Part shown: positions 43,156 through 52,119 of the stretch, piece after piece
Layout of the letters: each line of letters opens with the position of its first letter
Numbering within the stretch: position 1 is the stretch's first letter
From: Lachnocurva sp045579705
GTDB taxonomy: Bacteria; Bacillota; Clostridia; Lachnospirales; Lachnospiraceae
Length of the DNA: 64,000 nt
Direction: 5' to 3'
Assembly: GCA_045579705.1 (NCBI GenBank)
Contig: JAZNMP010000034.1
Location: 4,847 to 68,846, forward strand
The notes under the pieces: model-generated
What the model saw: the letters and a program-made list of their open reading frames with translations, nothing else
Told to the model about the DNA's origin: nothing
The model's database searches: none
Position numbers and translations under genes: made by a program

Positions 43156-44478
43156 ATGAAGCTGACTAGATATTACGAAGTGGTAAAGATTGATGAGGAA
43201 AGATATTATCTCTTAAATACATTAACAGCTAAAGCTTTTGTTATTGGAGGTAAAGAGTACAAGATTCTCGAAGCGCTAAGGGATAATGTGTTAACGAAGA
43301 ATACTGAATCGGACGAGTTTGTTCTGCATCTTAAAGAAGAAGGCTTTTTGTTAAATGATATAAAAGAGGAAGAACAGATAGTTCTAGAACTTACGAAATA
43401 TGCTAAGGAAGGAAGAAAAAGAAGGACTGAAGGTGTAGCTTTTGTACTTACGTATGGTTGCAATTTTGCGTGTCCATATTGTTATGAGGGTGCACCAGAT
43501 AAAGGGGACCAACAGATCATAACAAAAGAAATGGTAGATAGAGTTTTTGAACTCAATGATAATGATATCCCATTTATAACACTATATGGAGGAGAACCTT
43601 TATTAAAGGGTAATAGAGAAATAATTGAGTATATTATTTCAAAAGCACCTGATGCGTCATACGGAATTGTAACTAATGGATATAATCTTATTGATTATAA
43701 GGATATTTTGCAAAGAATATATATAGATAATATTATGATTACTCTTGATGGTAATAGAGATATTCATAATAGGACTCGTATTCTAAAAAATCATCGTGGA
43801 TCTTTTGATAGGATTCAAGCAGGTATAGATTTTTGCCTAAGTAATTCCATTCGAGTAAAAATACGTATGAATATTTCTGAGCATAATATTGATTCGTGTG
43901 AGACTGTAAAATCGAATTTGATAAAAGAGTATACGGATGCATATGAAAAAGGATTCCTGTTATTTGAAATGCAGCCTATTTTTCAGATTAAATCAGAGCG
44001 AAGAGATAATTTGGAACGAAGACTGTACTTTCCAAAGGAAAAGGGAGAATGCTTGGCGAATAAAGATAATATAATGGTTTTATCTGCATCACCAATTTTA
44101 CAGCCCTTTATTAGTTCAAGCACAAATCGTAATTTCCCTAAGGTTTGTAATTGTGATGCGGAGGGAAAAATTAGATTTTATGATCCAGATGGTAGGATAT
44201 ATTCATGTATTTTATCTGTCGGTATAGAAGGACTTGAAGTAGGAACTTATTATCCAGAATATAAATTATATGATAAATCAATAATGAATCGTACAGTTGA
44301 TGTTATGGATAAATGCAGCAAATGTAAATATCGCTTTTTATGTGGTGGAGGTTGTGCTCTCGCAGCGTATAATACTTTTGGAGATGTTTATTCATCGAAC
44401 TGCGAAAGATTTATGAATGAATTACATCATGTATTACCCTCACTCTTGAGAGAAAGGCTGGATAAGAATGTCTCATAA
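43156..44478 (+). CDS. Radical SAM/SPASM peptide-modifying enzyme
   Basis: A 440-residue RiPP maturase. Residues 1-75 (YYLLNTLTAKAFVIGG, ILEALRDNV, LHLKEEGFLLND) resemble a PqqD-type leader-recognition domain. The radical SAM cluster site is TYGCNFACPYCYEG (Cys102, Cys106, Cys109), followed by ITLYGGEPLL. The C-terminal SPASM domain binds auxiliary 4Fe-4S clusters: VCNCDAEGKIRFY, DGRIYSCIL, DKCSKCKYRFLCGGGC and a last Cys in YSSNCERF. Such enzymes form thioether, carbon-carbon or ether crosslinks or epimerise residues. The likely substrates are the two CMxICCG precursors. It overlaps the M55 gene by 11 bases. Confidence 0.93.
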   Translation: MKLTRYYEVVKIDEERYYLLNTLTAKAFVIGGKEYKILEALRDNVLTKNTESDEFVLHLKEEGFLLNDIKEEEQIVLELTKYAKEGRKRRTEGVAFVLTYGCNFACPYCYEGAPDKGDQQIITKEMVDRVFELNDNDIPFITLYGGEPLLKGNREIIEYIISKAPDASYGIVTNGYNLIDYKDILQRIYIDNIMITLDGNRDIHNRTRILKNHRGSFDRIQAGIDFCLSNSIRVKIRMNISEHNIDSCETVKSNLIKEYTDAYEKGFLLFEMQPIFQIKSERRDNLERRLYFPKEKGECLANKDNIMVLSASPILQPFISSSTNRNFPKVCNCDAEGKIRFYDPDGRIYSCILSVGIEGLEVGTYYPEYKLYDKSIMNRTVDVMDKCSKCKYRFLCGGGCALAAYNTFGDVYSSNCERFMNELHHVLPSLLRERLDKNVS

Positions 44479-45361
44479 ACTTTTTATACTAATGGATTTA
44501 GAAGGAATTATTGGAGTAGAGAACCTAGATAAAAATAATACCTTAAATATTAATGCAGAGTTAGATTTAGTTCTCAGTATTTCAGCGAAAAATGGATATA
44601 AGCAATTTGTAATAGCTAATATTCATAATACAGGAATGTGGAATTTTGCAAGATATGAGAGAACGGATATAGAGGTATTGTGTGGTTTAAATGAGGTTGT
44701 TACATATGAGTATACAAATGAAGATGTAATAATGATTGGTTTTCATTCAATGAATGGTAAAAATGGGAGATTTCCACATTCATTTAGACCGGATATTAAA
44801 AGGATAACGTTTGACTCAAAAGAAATAGGCGAGGTCGGCATATACTCTAGGTGGTTTTTAAATAAAGGTTTAGATGTAAAATTTATATCAGGCGAAGGTG
44901 ATTTTAAAGATGAAGTTCCAGAGTTTGTGAACTGTCATAGCTTTGATTGTGAAGAAGATTTAAGTGACGCATATACCTCCTTGGAAAAGGAACTTGTTAC
45001 AGCTTTTTCATTAGATAAAGAAAAAAAGACAAGATATGGTGGTAAACTAACTCTGGAGCTAGAATATAACCTTTTGTTTGAACAATTATATGATTTTGAC
45101 AAGCAAGGGGGATGCCTGGTTTGGAATTCGATAGAAGACTTTTTAGATTCTCTTGAGAGATTGGCTCATGAATTGAATCGTGGGACGAATTATATTCTAG
45201 ATTATAACTTGAGTTTTGTAAAAAAGATGAGACTTATAGATAATCCAGATATTAGGAAAAAGATTAAGGAATTAGATACGGAGAATATTCTTGAAAAAGA
45301 TATTCTTACTATTACTCAAACTGAATTGGATGACTTGTATTTAAAGGTAAAGGGGCTTTAA
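44468..45361 (+). CDS. M55 family D-aminopeptidase (DppA-like)
   Basis: A 297-residue protein whose N-terminal 180 residues match the M55 D-aminopeptidase fold. All catalytic residues known in Bacillus DppA are present: Asp10 and Glu12 (LMDLEGIIGV), His53 (NIHNTGMWNF), His93 (MIGFHSMNGK), His104 (RFPHSFRP, the catalytic His) and Glu122 (IGEVGIYS). The C-terminal ~100 residues are family-variable. It has no signal peptide, so it acts in the cytoplasm. Translational coupling to the radical SAM gene suggests a role in peptide maturation or turnover, perhaps on a D-residue-containing or otherwise modified peptide. That link is inference. Confidence 0.85.
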   Translation: MSHKLFILMDLEGIIGVENLDKNNTLNINAELDLVLSISAKNGYKQFVIANIHNTGMWNFARYERTDIEVLCGLNEVVTYEYTNEDVIMIGFHSMNGKNGRFPHSFRPDIKRITFDSKEIGEVGIYSRWFLNKGLDVKFISGEGDFKDEVPEFVNCHSFDCEEDLSDAYTSLEKELVTAFSLDKEKKTRYGGKLTLELEYNLLFEQLYDFDKQGGCLVWNSIEDFLDSLERLAHELNRGTNYILDYNLSFVKKMRLIDNPDIRKKIKELDTENILEKDILTITQTELDDLYLKVKGL

Positions 45362-45362
45362 A

Positions 45363-47000
45363 ATGTCACAGATTTTGGCTGGTTTAAATGGACTTATTAA
45401 AGGGCTCGCTTTTTCTCTTTCATGTATAGGAAAGAGAAAAAGCGAGTTGATCAAATATCTTATATTAGTATTAGGATTGCAGGGTATAATACTATTTAAT
45501 ACTTATGTAACATCGGAAATTATTTCTTGTGTAAACACTAGATTCATTACGTTAGGAAAAAAGAAAATTATACTACTTGCAATTTCATATGCGCTGATAA
45601 TGCTTTTTGAAATAGTAATCTTTCTTGTTAGGACTTATTTTGAAAAAAACGAGAGAGTTGAGCTAAAGAAGACAGCGCTAAAGAATGTCTTGAAGAATTA
45701 TCTATCATATAGAAAATATGATTCGGCAAAACTGACTCAGATTATCTATGGAGATATTAATGTTGTAACGGATTATATTTTTAATATGATTTCGCTTTGT
45801 ATTTCAATACTTTCAATGTTTTTTTTCGGAATAATAATATATTGCTTTAATAAGGTACTGGCAATATCTCTTATAGTGATAATTCTTTTGTGGAATATAC
45901 TTCTTTTGTCATTTGACAAGAAATTACAAAAGAAAAATAGAGATATAGCGTCGCGTACGGATAACCACTTTAAAATCACGAGAGATTTACTTTTGAATAG
46001 AAAGTATATATCGGATTATTCAAACGCTGATTTTCATGTCAAAAGGTATGTAGATGATTTAAATGAACTTAAGGATAAGAATATAAGTAGAGATATTCTG
46101 GTTTATAAAATGAATTTATTAAACAGTATCGTAGATAGAGCTTGGACGGTAGCTTTTTTGTATGTGTCTATTGTTATGATAAGTTCAAAGTTTTGGTCTC
46201 CGGCGTTAATAGTGTTCTTATTTATGTATTCGAAACAGTTTATGCAGGAAGGAAAGGGCTTCCTTACACAGATTATATCACTTCAATCGTTACAAGTATC
46301 TTTAAAAAGATATAAGGAATTTATGGAAGGATATCAGGATACACTACAAGAAGAAATGGTTTCGTCTGAGATAAAAGGATTGAGTTTCAATAACATTAAA
46401 TATAGATATTCAGAAAGTGAAGACTGGATATTTGATGGTTTTACTTTGAATATAGGAAAAGGAATTTCTCTTTTAGTTGGAAGAAATGGAACTGGTAAAA
46501 CTACACTGTTGAACTTGATAGCAAATAGATTGCCTTTGACAGATGGAAGTATTGAGCTAATAACTGAGAATGATTGTGCTGTTTTAAATTTTAGTAGTCA
46601 TATTTCATATTGTCTCCAGGATGATGTGCTATTTGATATGTCAATTTTAGAAAACTTATGCCCTTATAAAAATGCGGAAATGAATATTGAAGAAGTGATG
46701 TCTCTAACGAAAACTTTTGGAATATATGATGACATTATGAATACGTCTAAAGGATTTGAGTCACGAGTTGGAGAACTAAGAGAATGGTCTGGTGGTCAAA
46801 AAAAGAAACTAATGTTGGTTCGAACTTTTTTGAGAAAAAATGATGTGGTTCTTTTGGATGAGCCATTTGAAGGAATAGATAAGGAGTCAAAACGAAGGAT
46901 TGTAGATTATATAAAAAATGTTGCATCAAAAAGAATAGTCTTAATTTCGACACATGAACCAGAAGTGTTTAATGGCGAATGTGCGGTTGTCAGCTTATAA
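45363..47000 (+). CDS. ABC transporter, fused membrane and ATPase domains (exporter 1)
   Basis: A 545-residue half-transporter: about six membrane spans in residues 20-310 and an ATPase domain from about 340. Walker A is LLVGRNGTGKTTLLN, the signature loop is REWSGGQKKKLMLV, Walker B is DVVLLDEPFEGID, and the H-loop is LISTHEPEVF. There is no N-terminal C39 peptidase domain, so it would not cleave leaders itself. It starts one base after the M55 stop. It may pair with the second half-transporter at 48924. Confidence 0.93.
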   Translation: MSQILAGLNGLIKGLAFSLSCIGKRKSELIKYLILVLGLQGIILFNTYVTSEIISCVNTRFITLGKKKIILLAISYALIMLFEIVIFLVRTYFEKNERVELKKTALKNVLKNYLSYRKYDSAKLTQIIYGDINVVTDYIFNMISLCISILSMFFFGIIIYCFNKVLAISLIVIILLWNILLLSFDKKLQKKNRDIASRTDNHFKITRDLLLNRKYISDYSNADFHVKRYVDDLNELKDKNISRDILVYKMNLLNSIVDRAWTVAFLYVSIVMISSKFWSPALIVFLFMYSKQFMQEGKGFLTQIISLQSLQVSLKRYKEFMEGYQDTLQEEMVSSEIKGLSFNNIKYRYSESEDWIFDGFTLNIGKGISLLVGRNGTGKTTLLNLIANRLPLTDGSIELITENDCAVLNFSSHISYCLQDDVLFDMSILENLCPYKNAEMNIEEVMSLTKTFGIYDDIMNTSKGFESRVGELREWSGGQKKKLMLVRTFLRKNDVVLLDEPFEGIDKESKRRIVDYIKNVASKRIVLISTHEPEVFNGECAVVSL

Positions 47001-47004
47001 CTTT

Positions 47005-47042
47005 GTGTAGTATCTCAGCAAAATAGTGTACTGAGTTTACTA
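47005..47042 (+). other. Intercistronic hairpin and shared motif before precursor 2
   Basis: TAGTA-t-CTCAG (47008-47018) pairs with CTGAG-tt-TACTA (47031-47042). There is no T run, so it looks more like a processing or stability element than a terminator. The word GTGTAGTAT (47005-47013) recurs four bases after the stop of protease 2 at 48885-48893, where it precedes the second ABC gene. Confidence 0.5.
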
Positions 47043-47070
47043 TAAATCTAATAGAAAGGGGGAGAAGTAC

Positions 47071-47217
47071 ATGACTAAACTTGAAGATCTTCTGTGGGAA
47101 AATGTTAAAAAAACATCCACTGAAAAGGAAGAAGAACCTAAGGATAGTTTAGCAACTATGAACTTTAACTGTATGACTATTTGCTGCGGAATGGATATCT
47201 GGTGTCATACACATTAA
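47071..47217 (+). CDS. RiPP precursor peptide 2 (CMxICCG core)
   Basis: A 48-residue peptide: MTKLEDLLWENVKKTSTEKE, an acidic linker, then TMNFNCMTICCGMDIWCHTH. It shares the first nine residues and the core CMxICCG..IW with precursor 1, but ends in an extra Cys and CHTH instead of the Pro/Gly tail. Four Cys are in the last 15 residues. AGAAAGGGGGAG precedes the ATG. The near-identical leader start with divergent leader middle suggests that MTKLEDLLW is the recognition sequence for a common enzyme. Confidence 0.82.
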   Translation: MTKLEDLLWENVKKTSTEKEEEPKDSLATMNFNCMTICCGMDIWCHTH

Positions 47218-47226
47218 GTTAGATTT

Positions 47227-47268
47227 GCTAAGAAGTCCTGCTTGTGTGCAGGATTTCTTAGCTCTCTT
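47227..47268 (+). terminator. Attenuating hairpin between precursor 2 and protease 2
   Basis: GCTAAGAAGTCCTGC (47227-47241) pairs with GCAGGATTTCTTAGC (47248-47262, one mismatch), followed by TCTCTT. It repeats the precursor-hairpin-protease order seen at 41327-41550. Confidence 0.7.
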
Positions 47269-47284
47269 AAAAAAGGAGGAGAGG

Positions 47285-48880
47285 GTGAAGAAAAAAGCAT
47301 TAATTTTTGCGTTAATTGTCGTAGTATCAATATGTTTTCTTTGGGTGCTTTCTTATAGATTTAGAATTAAAGTAGAAAGTACCTTTTTGATTTGGAATGA
47401 TTCGGTACATAAGCCTACTGAAGCTAATGATTTAAAGTTTGAAACAAAGAAAATTCGAGTAGAAAACATAAATGTATATGTTGATGAGGAGACATATAGT
47501 AGAGGAGAAAATAGAAAGATTATTAAGGAAATTACTAGAGGATTAATTCTTCTAGATAAGAGGTTTTCTTTAGAAGGGTCAGGAGATTTATATATCGTTT
47601 CAGAAAGAAATAATCCAGAAGCGTGGGAAAGTAAGACGGCATATATTACATATGATGATTTAAAAGATGGAAAATACTTGGGAAAAATTATTTCTCCGAT
47701 ATTTGGTCTCAAGGGTGAGTGGAAGAGAATTGCTATAGAGGGAATGCTAAAGTCAGAAGTTTTTGAGGAAAACAGGTTAAAAACGCTATTGAAAAAAGAG
47801 TCGAATAGACAAACTTTATGCTTGTTTCCATTGATTTTTAGGGCTGAGTATAATACAGATTTTAAAACTGCTAAACATATTGCAGAAGGATATGGTAGGT
47901 GGTTGATAAAAAAATATGGATTCGATGAGTTTGAGAGAGATGACGGAAAGCGAGTGAATTCGTTTTTAAAAGAGTATGGTTATAAAAGAGTCTTTGATAT
48001 AGATAATTCATTTAAAGAAATAACAAAATTAGATATTCATTGTGGTAGAAAAATATTACTTCAAAATAATCGTTTTACATTTAGTTATTATAAAAATGAC
48101 ACAGTAAACATAGAAGAAGCCTATAAGAATATTTATTCTGTTTTGAAAGTAGATAAGGCTCTTAGAAATGATTTAAATAAAATAAAAGGACTTGTGGGTA
48201 AGCATATTTCAAAATATGATTTAATACGTTTTGATATTAGACAAGCAGTAGGGACATCAGTCACTTTAAATAATAATATTAAAGTATCACAGCATGACTG
48301 GAATACAGGAACTTTCCTTCATGAGTTAACGCATGCATATATGGAGAAAGATATGGATACAAAAGGAGTATGGCTAGGAGAAGGATTAGCTGAATATTAT
48401 TCTTTGAAGTGGACTTCGTGTTTAAATGATAAGAATATAGATTCCCAGAAATATGGATATGAAAGGGAGATTGAAAGCTTAAATAACTTAACGCCTAATC
48501 AGAGAGAATATTATAAGAAGATAAAGGAGAAATACGAAGTTGTAAGTGGTGGTCAACTTAAAAGAGATACTTTTGATGTTTTAAAATGGGAGAGTTGTAT
48601 AGCGGCGTATACATTGTTAAATAAGAAGACAGTTAGTGAGCATATAGAAGATAAATTTTACTTAGATTCGTTACCACAATTGACATCTGACTCGAAACTA
48701 GATAGTCTTACGTATCCGGAATGTTGTTTGGTGATTGAGTATTTAATTGAGACAAAACAGATGAAGAGTGCCATGGAGTTTCATGAAGGAATAAAAAGCA
48801 TGAATGCTGCATTCGGTCAAACAGAGGATGAGCTTTACGATTTGTTTGTAAAATGGGTAAAAAAGAAATATGCAATGTAA
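47285..48880 (+). CDS. Membrane-anchored HExxH metalloprotease 2 (peptidase MA-like)
   Basis: A 531-residue paralogue of protease 1, the same length when the GTG at 47285 is taken as start; it follows AAAGGAGGAGAGG, whereas the in-frame extension from 47225 runs through the hairpin. The N-terminal span is KKALIFALIVVVSICFLWVL. Zinc site: FLHELTHAYME (His346, Glu347, His350) with Glu366 in VWLGEGLAEYYSL. Family marks include DLYIVSERNN and KGEWKRIAIEGML. It pairs with precursor 2 as protease 1 does with precursor 1. Confidence 0.78.
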   Translation: MKKKALIFALIVVVSICFLWVLSYRFRIKVESTFLIWNDSVHKPTEANDLKFETKKIRVENINVYVDEETYSRGENRKIIKEITRGLILLDKRFSLEGSGDLYIVSERNNPEAWESKTAYITYDDLKDGKYLGKIISPIFGLKGEWKRIAIEGMLKSEVFEENRLKTLLKKESNRQTLCLFPLIFRAEYNTDFKTAKHIAEGYGRWLIKKYGFDEFERDDGKRVNSFLKEYGYKRVFDIDNSFKEITKLDIHCGRKILLQNNRFTFSYYKNDTVNIEEAYKNIYSVLKVDKALRNDLNKIKGLVGKHISKYDLIRFDIRQAVGTSVTLNNNIKVSQHDWNTGTFLHELTHAYMEKDMDTKGVWLGEGLAEYYSLKWTSCLNDKNIDSQKYGYEREIESLNNLTPNQREYYKKIKEKYEVVSGGQLKRDTFDVLKWESCIAAYTLLNKKTVSEHIEDKFYLDSLPQLTSDSKLDSLTYPECCLVIEYLIETKQMKSAMEFHEGIKSMNAAFGQTEDELYDLFVKWVKKKYAM

Positions 48881-48923
48881 TTTCGTGTAGTATTACAAAA
48901 ACTTTATTTAAAGGGGAGAGATT

Positions 48924-50456
48924 ATGAGAATTAAGGATGCGGTATGGAAAGTTAAAAATTTGATCGTAGTTCAAGTGCTATTTTATTTGATTGCGAGTGT
49001 TGGTATTGCGTTTATACCAATTTGTAATAAATATCTGGTTGATGATTTTCAAAGGGGAGCTTTTAAGAACGTATATAGTTTAATTATTGGATATATAGTA
49101 TGTTATGGAATTTATTTGCTTGCAGGTTGGATATCTGAAAGATTTGTTTGGAAGACAGCTATAGCATTTGAAAACGTATTAAAAAAAGCGTGTTTTGAAA
49201 AGTTGACCCAAGTTTCATATCGAGTTTATAAAAGAAAAAAGAATGAAGAATATCTGTCACTATTAACAAATAATATTACAGCAATTGAGCAGGATTATCT
49301 GCAGCCTGTATGTTCGCTGATTAAAACTAGTGTAATGATACTGGTATATGCTGTGATAATTTCTGTTTATACTTCTCCTATAATATGCTTATTTCTGTTG
49401 GGGTTATCACTTATTGCAGTGTTCAGTCCTAAAATCTATAAGAATAAACTTAAGAAATCCGGTAAAGAATATGTAGATGCAACAGCAGATTATACTAAAC
49501 ATATTTCAGATCTGTTGGGTGGAATTGAATTAGTTAATAGTAATACGAGAAAAGCTTTCTTGAATAAAAATAATGCTATCACAGATGAATTATCACATAA
49601 GAGATACAGGTTGGGTAAAGCAAAAACAAACGGAAATACTATTTCAGGTTCGATGATTTGCTTCATTGATATTGGGATATTCATTCTTTGCGTGTATTTA
49701 TTGAAAGAAGGAAGTATTACCGCAGGTATAGCTGTAGCTGCAATTACATATGGTCAAAGCTTTGCGGATCCTATGCAGGAGTTATTATATATCTTCAATA
49801 TGCTGAATTCTTCAAAAGATATAGTGAAGAATATGGAGCAGTTGATGGAGTTTGAAGATGATACTGTTGAGTCAATCTCAGGAGATGCTGATTTAAATGT
49901 TTGTGATAAGACTGTTGAATTTGAAAATAAAAAACTTGTTTTTAATGGGGAATTTAAACGAAATGAGAAGTATCTATTAGTAGGAGAAAGTGGAAAAGGA
50001 AAATCTACACTACTTAATCTGATTTCAAATCGAATCGATGGTATCGATTTCGATTTAAATCCTGAACAGATTTTTTATTTATCTCAAGAGCAACATATAT
50101 TTAGCGAGGATGTGTTTAATAATATTTCTATCTTTGGAGCATACAGAGATTATAAGACTTATGGGATAGAGGAAATGCCTGTCTTTAAGAATATTAAGGA
50201 TAAATCGGATTGTTCCAATCTAAGTGGTGGAGAGAAGCAGGTTGTTAAATTCTTGAGAATGCTAGCACAACAAAAAAAGATACTTTTGATAGATGAACCT
50301 TTTTCGGCTTTAGATAATGAAGTGTCTAAGAAACTGTTTCATATCTTAACGGAGATAGATGCAACTATTATTATGGTTACGCATCAGAGTGAATTTGATG
50401 AGGCTGATAAAGCAAAGTGGGATGTAGTGAATATTGGGGAGATTTGTGAAGGATAA
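48924..50456 (+). CDS. ABC transporter, fused membrane and ATPase domains (exporter 2)
   Basis: A 510-residue half-transporter of the peptide/multidrug exporter type: six membrane spans in residues 10-300, then an ATPase with Walker A LLVGESGKGKSTLLN, signature NLSGGEKQVVKFL, Walker B KILLIDEPFSALD and a terminal MVTHQSEFD. The nucleotide-binding domain is short, and the region between Walker A and signature is reduced. No C39 domain. AAAGGGGAGAG precedes the ATG. It likely exports the mature peptide or forms a heterodimer with exporter 1. Confidence 0.93.
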   Translation: MRIKDAVWKVKNLIVVQVLFYLIASVGIAFIPICNKYLVDDFQRGAFKNVYSLIIGYIVCYGIYLLAGWISERFVWKTAIAFENVLKKACFEKLTQVSYRVYKRKKNEEYLSLLTNNITAIEQDYLQPVCSLIKTSVMILVYAVIISVYTSPIICLFLLGLSLIAVFSPKIYKNKLKKSGKEYVDATADYTKHISDLLGGIELVNSNTRKAFLNKNNAITDELSHKRYRLGKAKTNGNTISGSMICFIDIGIFILCVYLLKEGSITAGIAVAAITYGQSFADPMQELLYIFNMLNSSKDIVKNMEQLMEFEDDTVESISGDADLNVCDKTVEFENKKLVFNGEFKRNEKYLLVGESGKGKSTLLNLISNRIDGIDFDLNPEQIFYLSQEQHIFSEDVFNNISIFGAYRDYKTYGIEEMPVFKNIKDKSDCSNLSGGEKQVVKFLRMLAQQKKILLIDEPFSALDNEVSKKLFHILTEIDATIIMVTHQSEFDEADKAKWDVVNIGEICEG

Positions 50457-50504
50457 TTAGTGGATGTTTTTTCCATATCTCCATTTATTAGAAAAGGGAT
50501 AAAA

Positions 50505-52118
50505 ATGAAGAAAAAAAGATTACTGTTATTCATAGCCCCGATTTTTTTATTAATATTTTTAATTGGACCGTATAAGAATAGGACATATATACAGAGTAAA
50601 TTTTTTTTACTAAAACATTTCATCATGAAAGGAACAAGTTTAATACAGCGGTATTTGATGGGTATCAAGTAAATATTGGTGGATATAAGCTAATTTTTGA
50701 AACAAGTATTTATAGTAGAGAGAAAGTGGCTTTATTATTAAATGTCGTACAGAAGGATTTATGTAAGATTCATGATGAAAGTCAAATGAGGTCAACAGGA
50801 ATAATTTACGTTGTTCCAGTTGATTGGCATATAAATAGTGATGAGAAAGGTTGTATTTATACCACAGAAAAAGAAATAAAGAGTGGTAAATATTTAGAGC
50901 AATTTTCTGCAATGTTTATGTCCTGTAAGGGGGAATGGAAAAGGCTGGCGTTTGCAAGTATTATAAGGAATGATAAACAAAATAAAAAAGATATAAGTCG
51001 TATTTTATTAGATAGCCATTATAAAGATATGTTGAAATTGTGCCCTTTATTTTTGGATAAAAGAAGTTATTCATATTATGATTCAGCTAGAAAAGTAGCT
51101 ATTGATTTTGGATTTTGGCTTTACGATAAATATGGTTTTGATGAGTTTCTGGTAAGTAGGGGCGAGCGTATTCCTAAGTATTATACCGAGTATACCGGTA
51201 AAAAAACGAATCTTAGAATTAATGCCAATTATAAAAATGGAACAGAGTTATATTTGAAAAATGGAGATGAGTTAATTATTTCAAATGGAAATATAACGGT
51301 CCAGTTTTCAAAACAGTTTAAAATTGATTTAGAGGATAATTATAAGACATTATGTGCGTGTCTAACAATGAGTGATAGATTGAAATCATTAATTATTGAA
51401 AAAAAGCTTACATCCAAGAAGAAAAATGAATTGCTTAAAAATATATTTTTTTATTGTTCCGGTGATGGTGATAAATGTACTAGTAGTAAAGAAAAAATAC
51501 TATTAGTAAATGGAGGCTTTTCATTTTATATTATGATGCATGAATTGGCACATTCATATTTAGAACCTGAGTTTAGAAGTGAAAATGCTTGGTTAGTAGA
51601 AGGAATGGCTGTATATATAGGCGTTATTAGAGCAGGAAGCATATGAGTCTGGACTTATATCACAGTCTTCGTGTCAGAGCTATAACAGAAGGAATGACAG
51701 AACAATGGAAGAATGTGAGTTCTTAGATTTGGTAGTAAAAAAGTATATTGAAAAAGGAGGAAAAGATTTTACAAAAGGAGACTTTGATTTTCCGTTATAT
51801 TATAAATGTGCAGCTGCGGTACAGTTGTCTGTAGGACTAGATAAAGATACAAATTTGTCTAAAACAAGTGCGTTTGGGTCTGTAAGTAATAGTCATGGTT
51901 ATGATGAAAACTTAAAGATATTAAATAATATGACATACTTTCAAGCCGGTACGTTAGTTGATTATCTTGTAAAGCAAGGAAGGCAAAAACAAATGATTCA
52001 GTTCGCTGAAACTGGAAAGTCTTTTAAAGAGTGTTTTGGGTGCACAGAGGAAGATATGTTGGAATTATTTAAGTCATGGATTAGAAAAGATTACGGTATT
52101 ATGGACAGGGGCAAATAA
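50505..52118 (+). pseudogene. HExxH metalloprotease 3, frameshifted twice
   Basis: The third paralogue. It begins MKKKRLLLFIAPIFLLIFLI after AAAAGGG and keeps GPYKNRTYIQSK as in protease 4. Just after, the T8 tract at 50601-50608 has one T too few: restoring a T gives SKFFFTKTFHHERNKF, which matches the homologous stretch of protease 4 with no gap. The second break is near 51620, where two bases are missing between VYI and ALLEQEAYESG. The middle frame retains FYIMMHELAHSYLE and AWLVEGMAVYIG. Frames seen: 50505-50672, 50726-51646 and 51705-52118. Either decayed, or the first site is phase-variable or a sequencing error. Confidence 0.8.
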
Positions 52119-52119
52119 T

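Noticed and set aside
50460..50672. A separate 70-residue membrane protein
   Set aside because: It is the anchor part of protease 3, cut off by the T-tract frameshift, not an independent gene.
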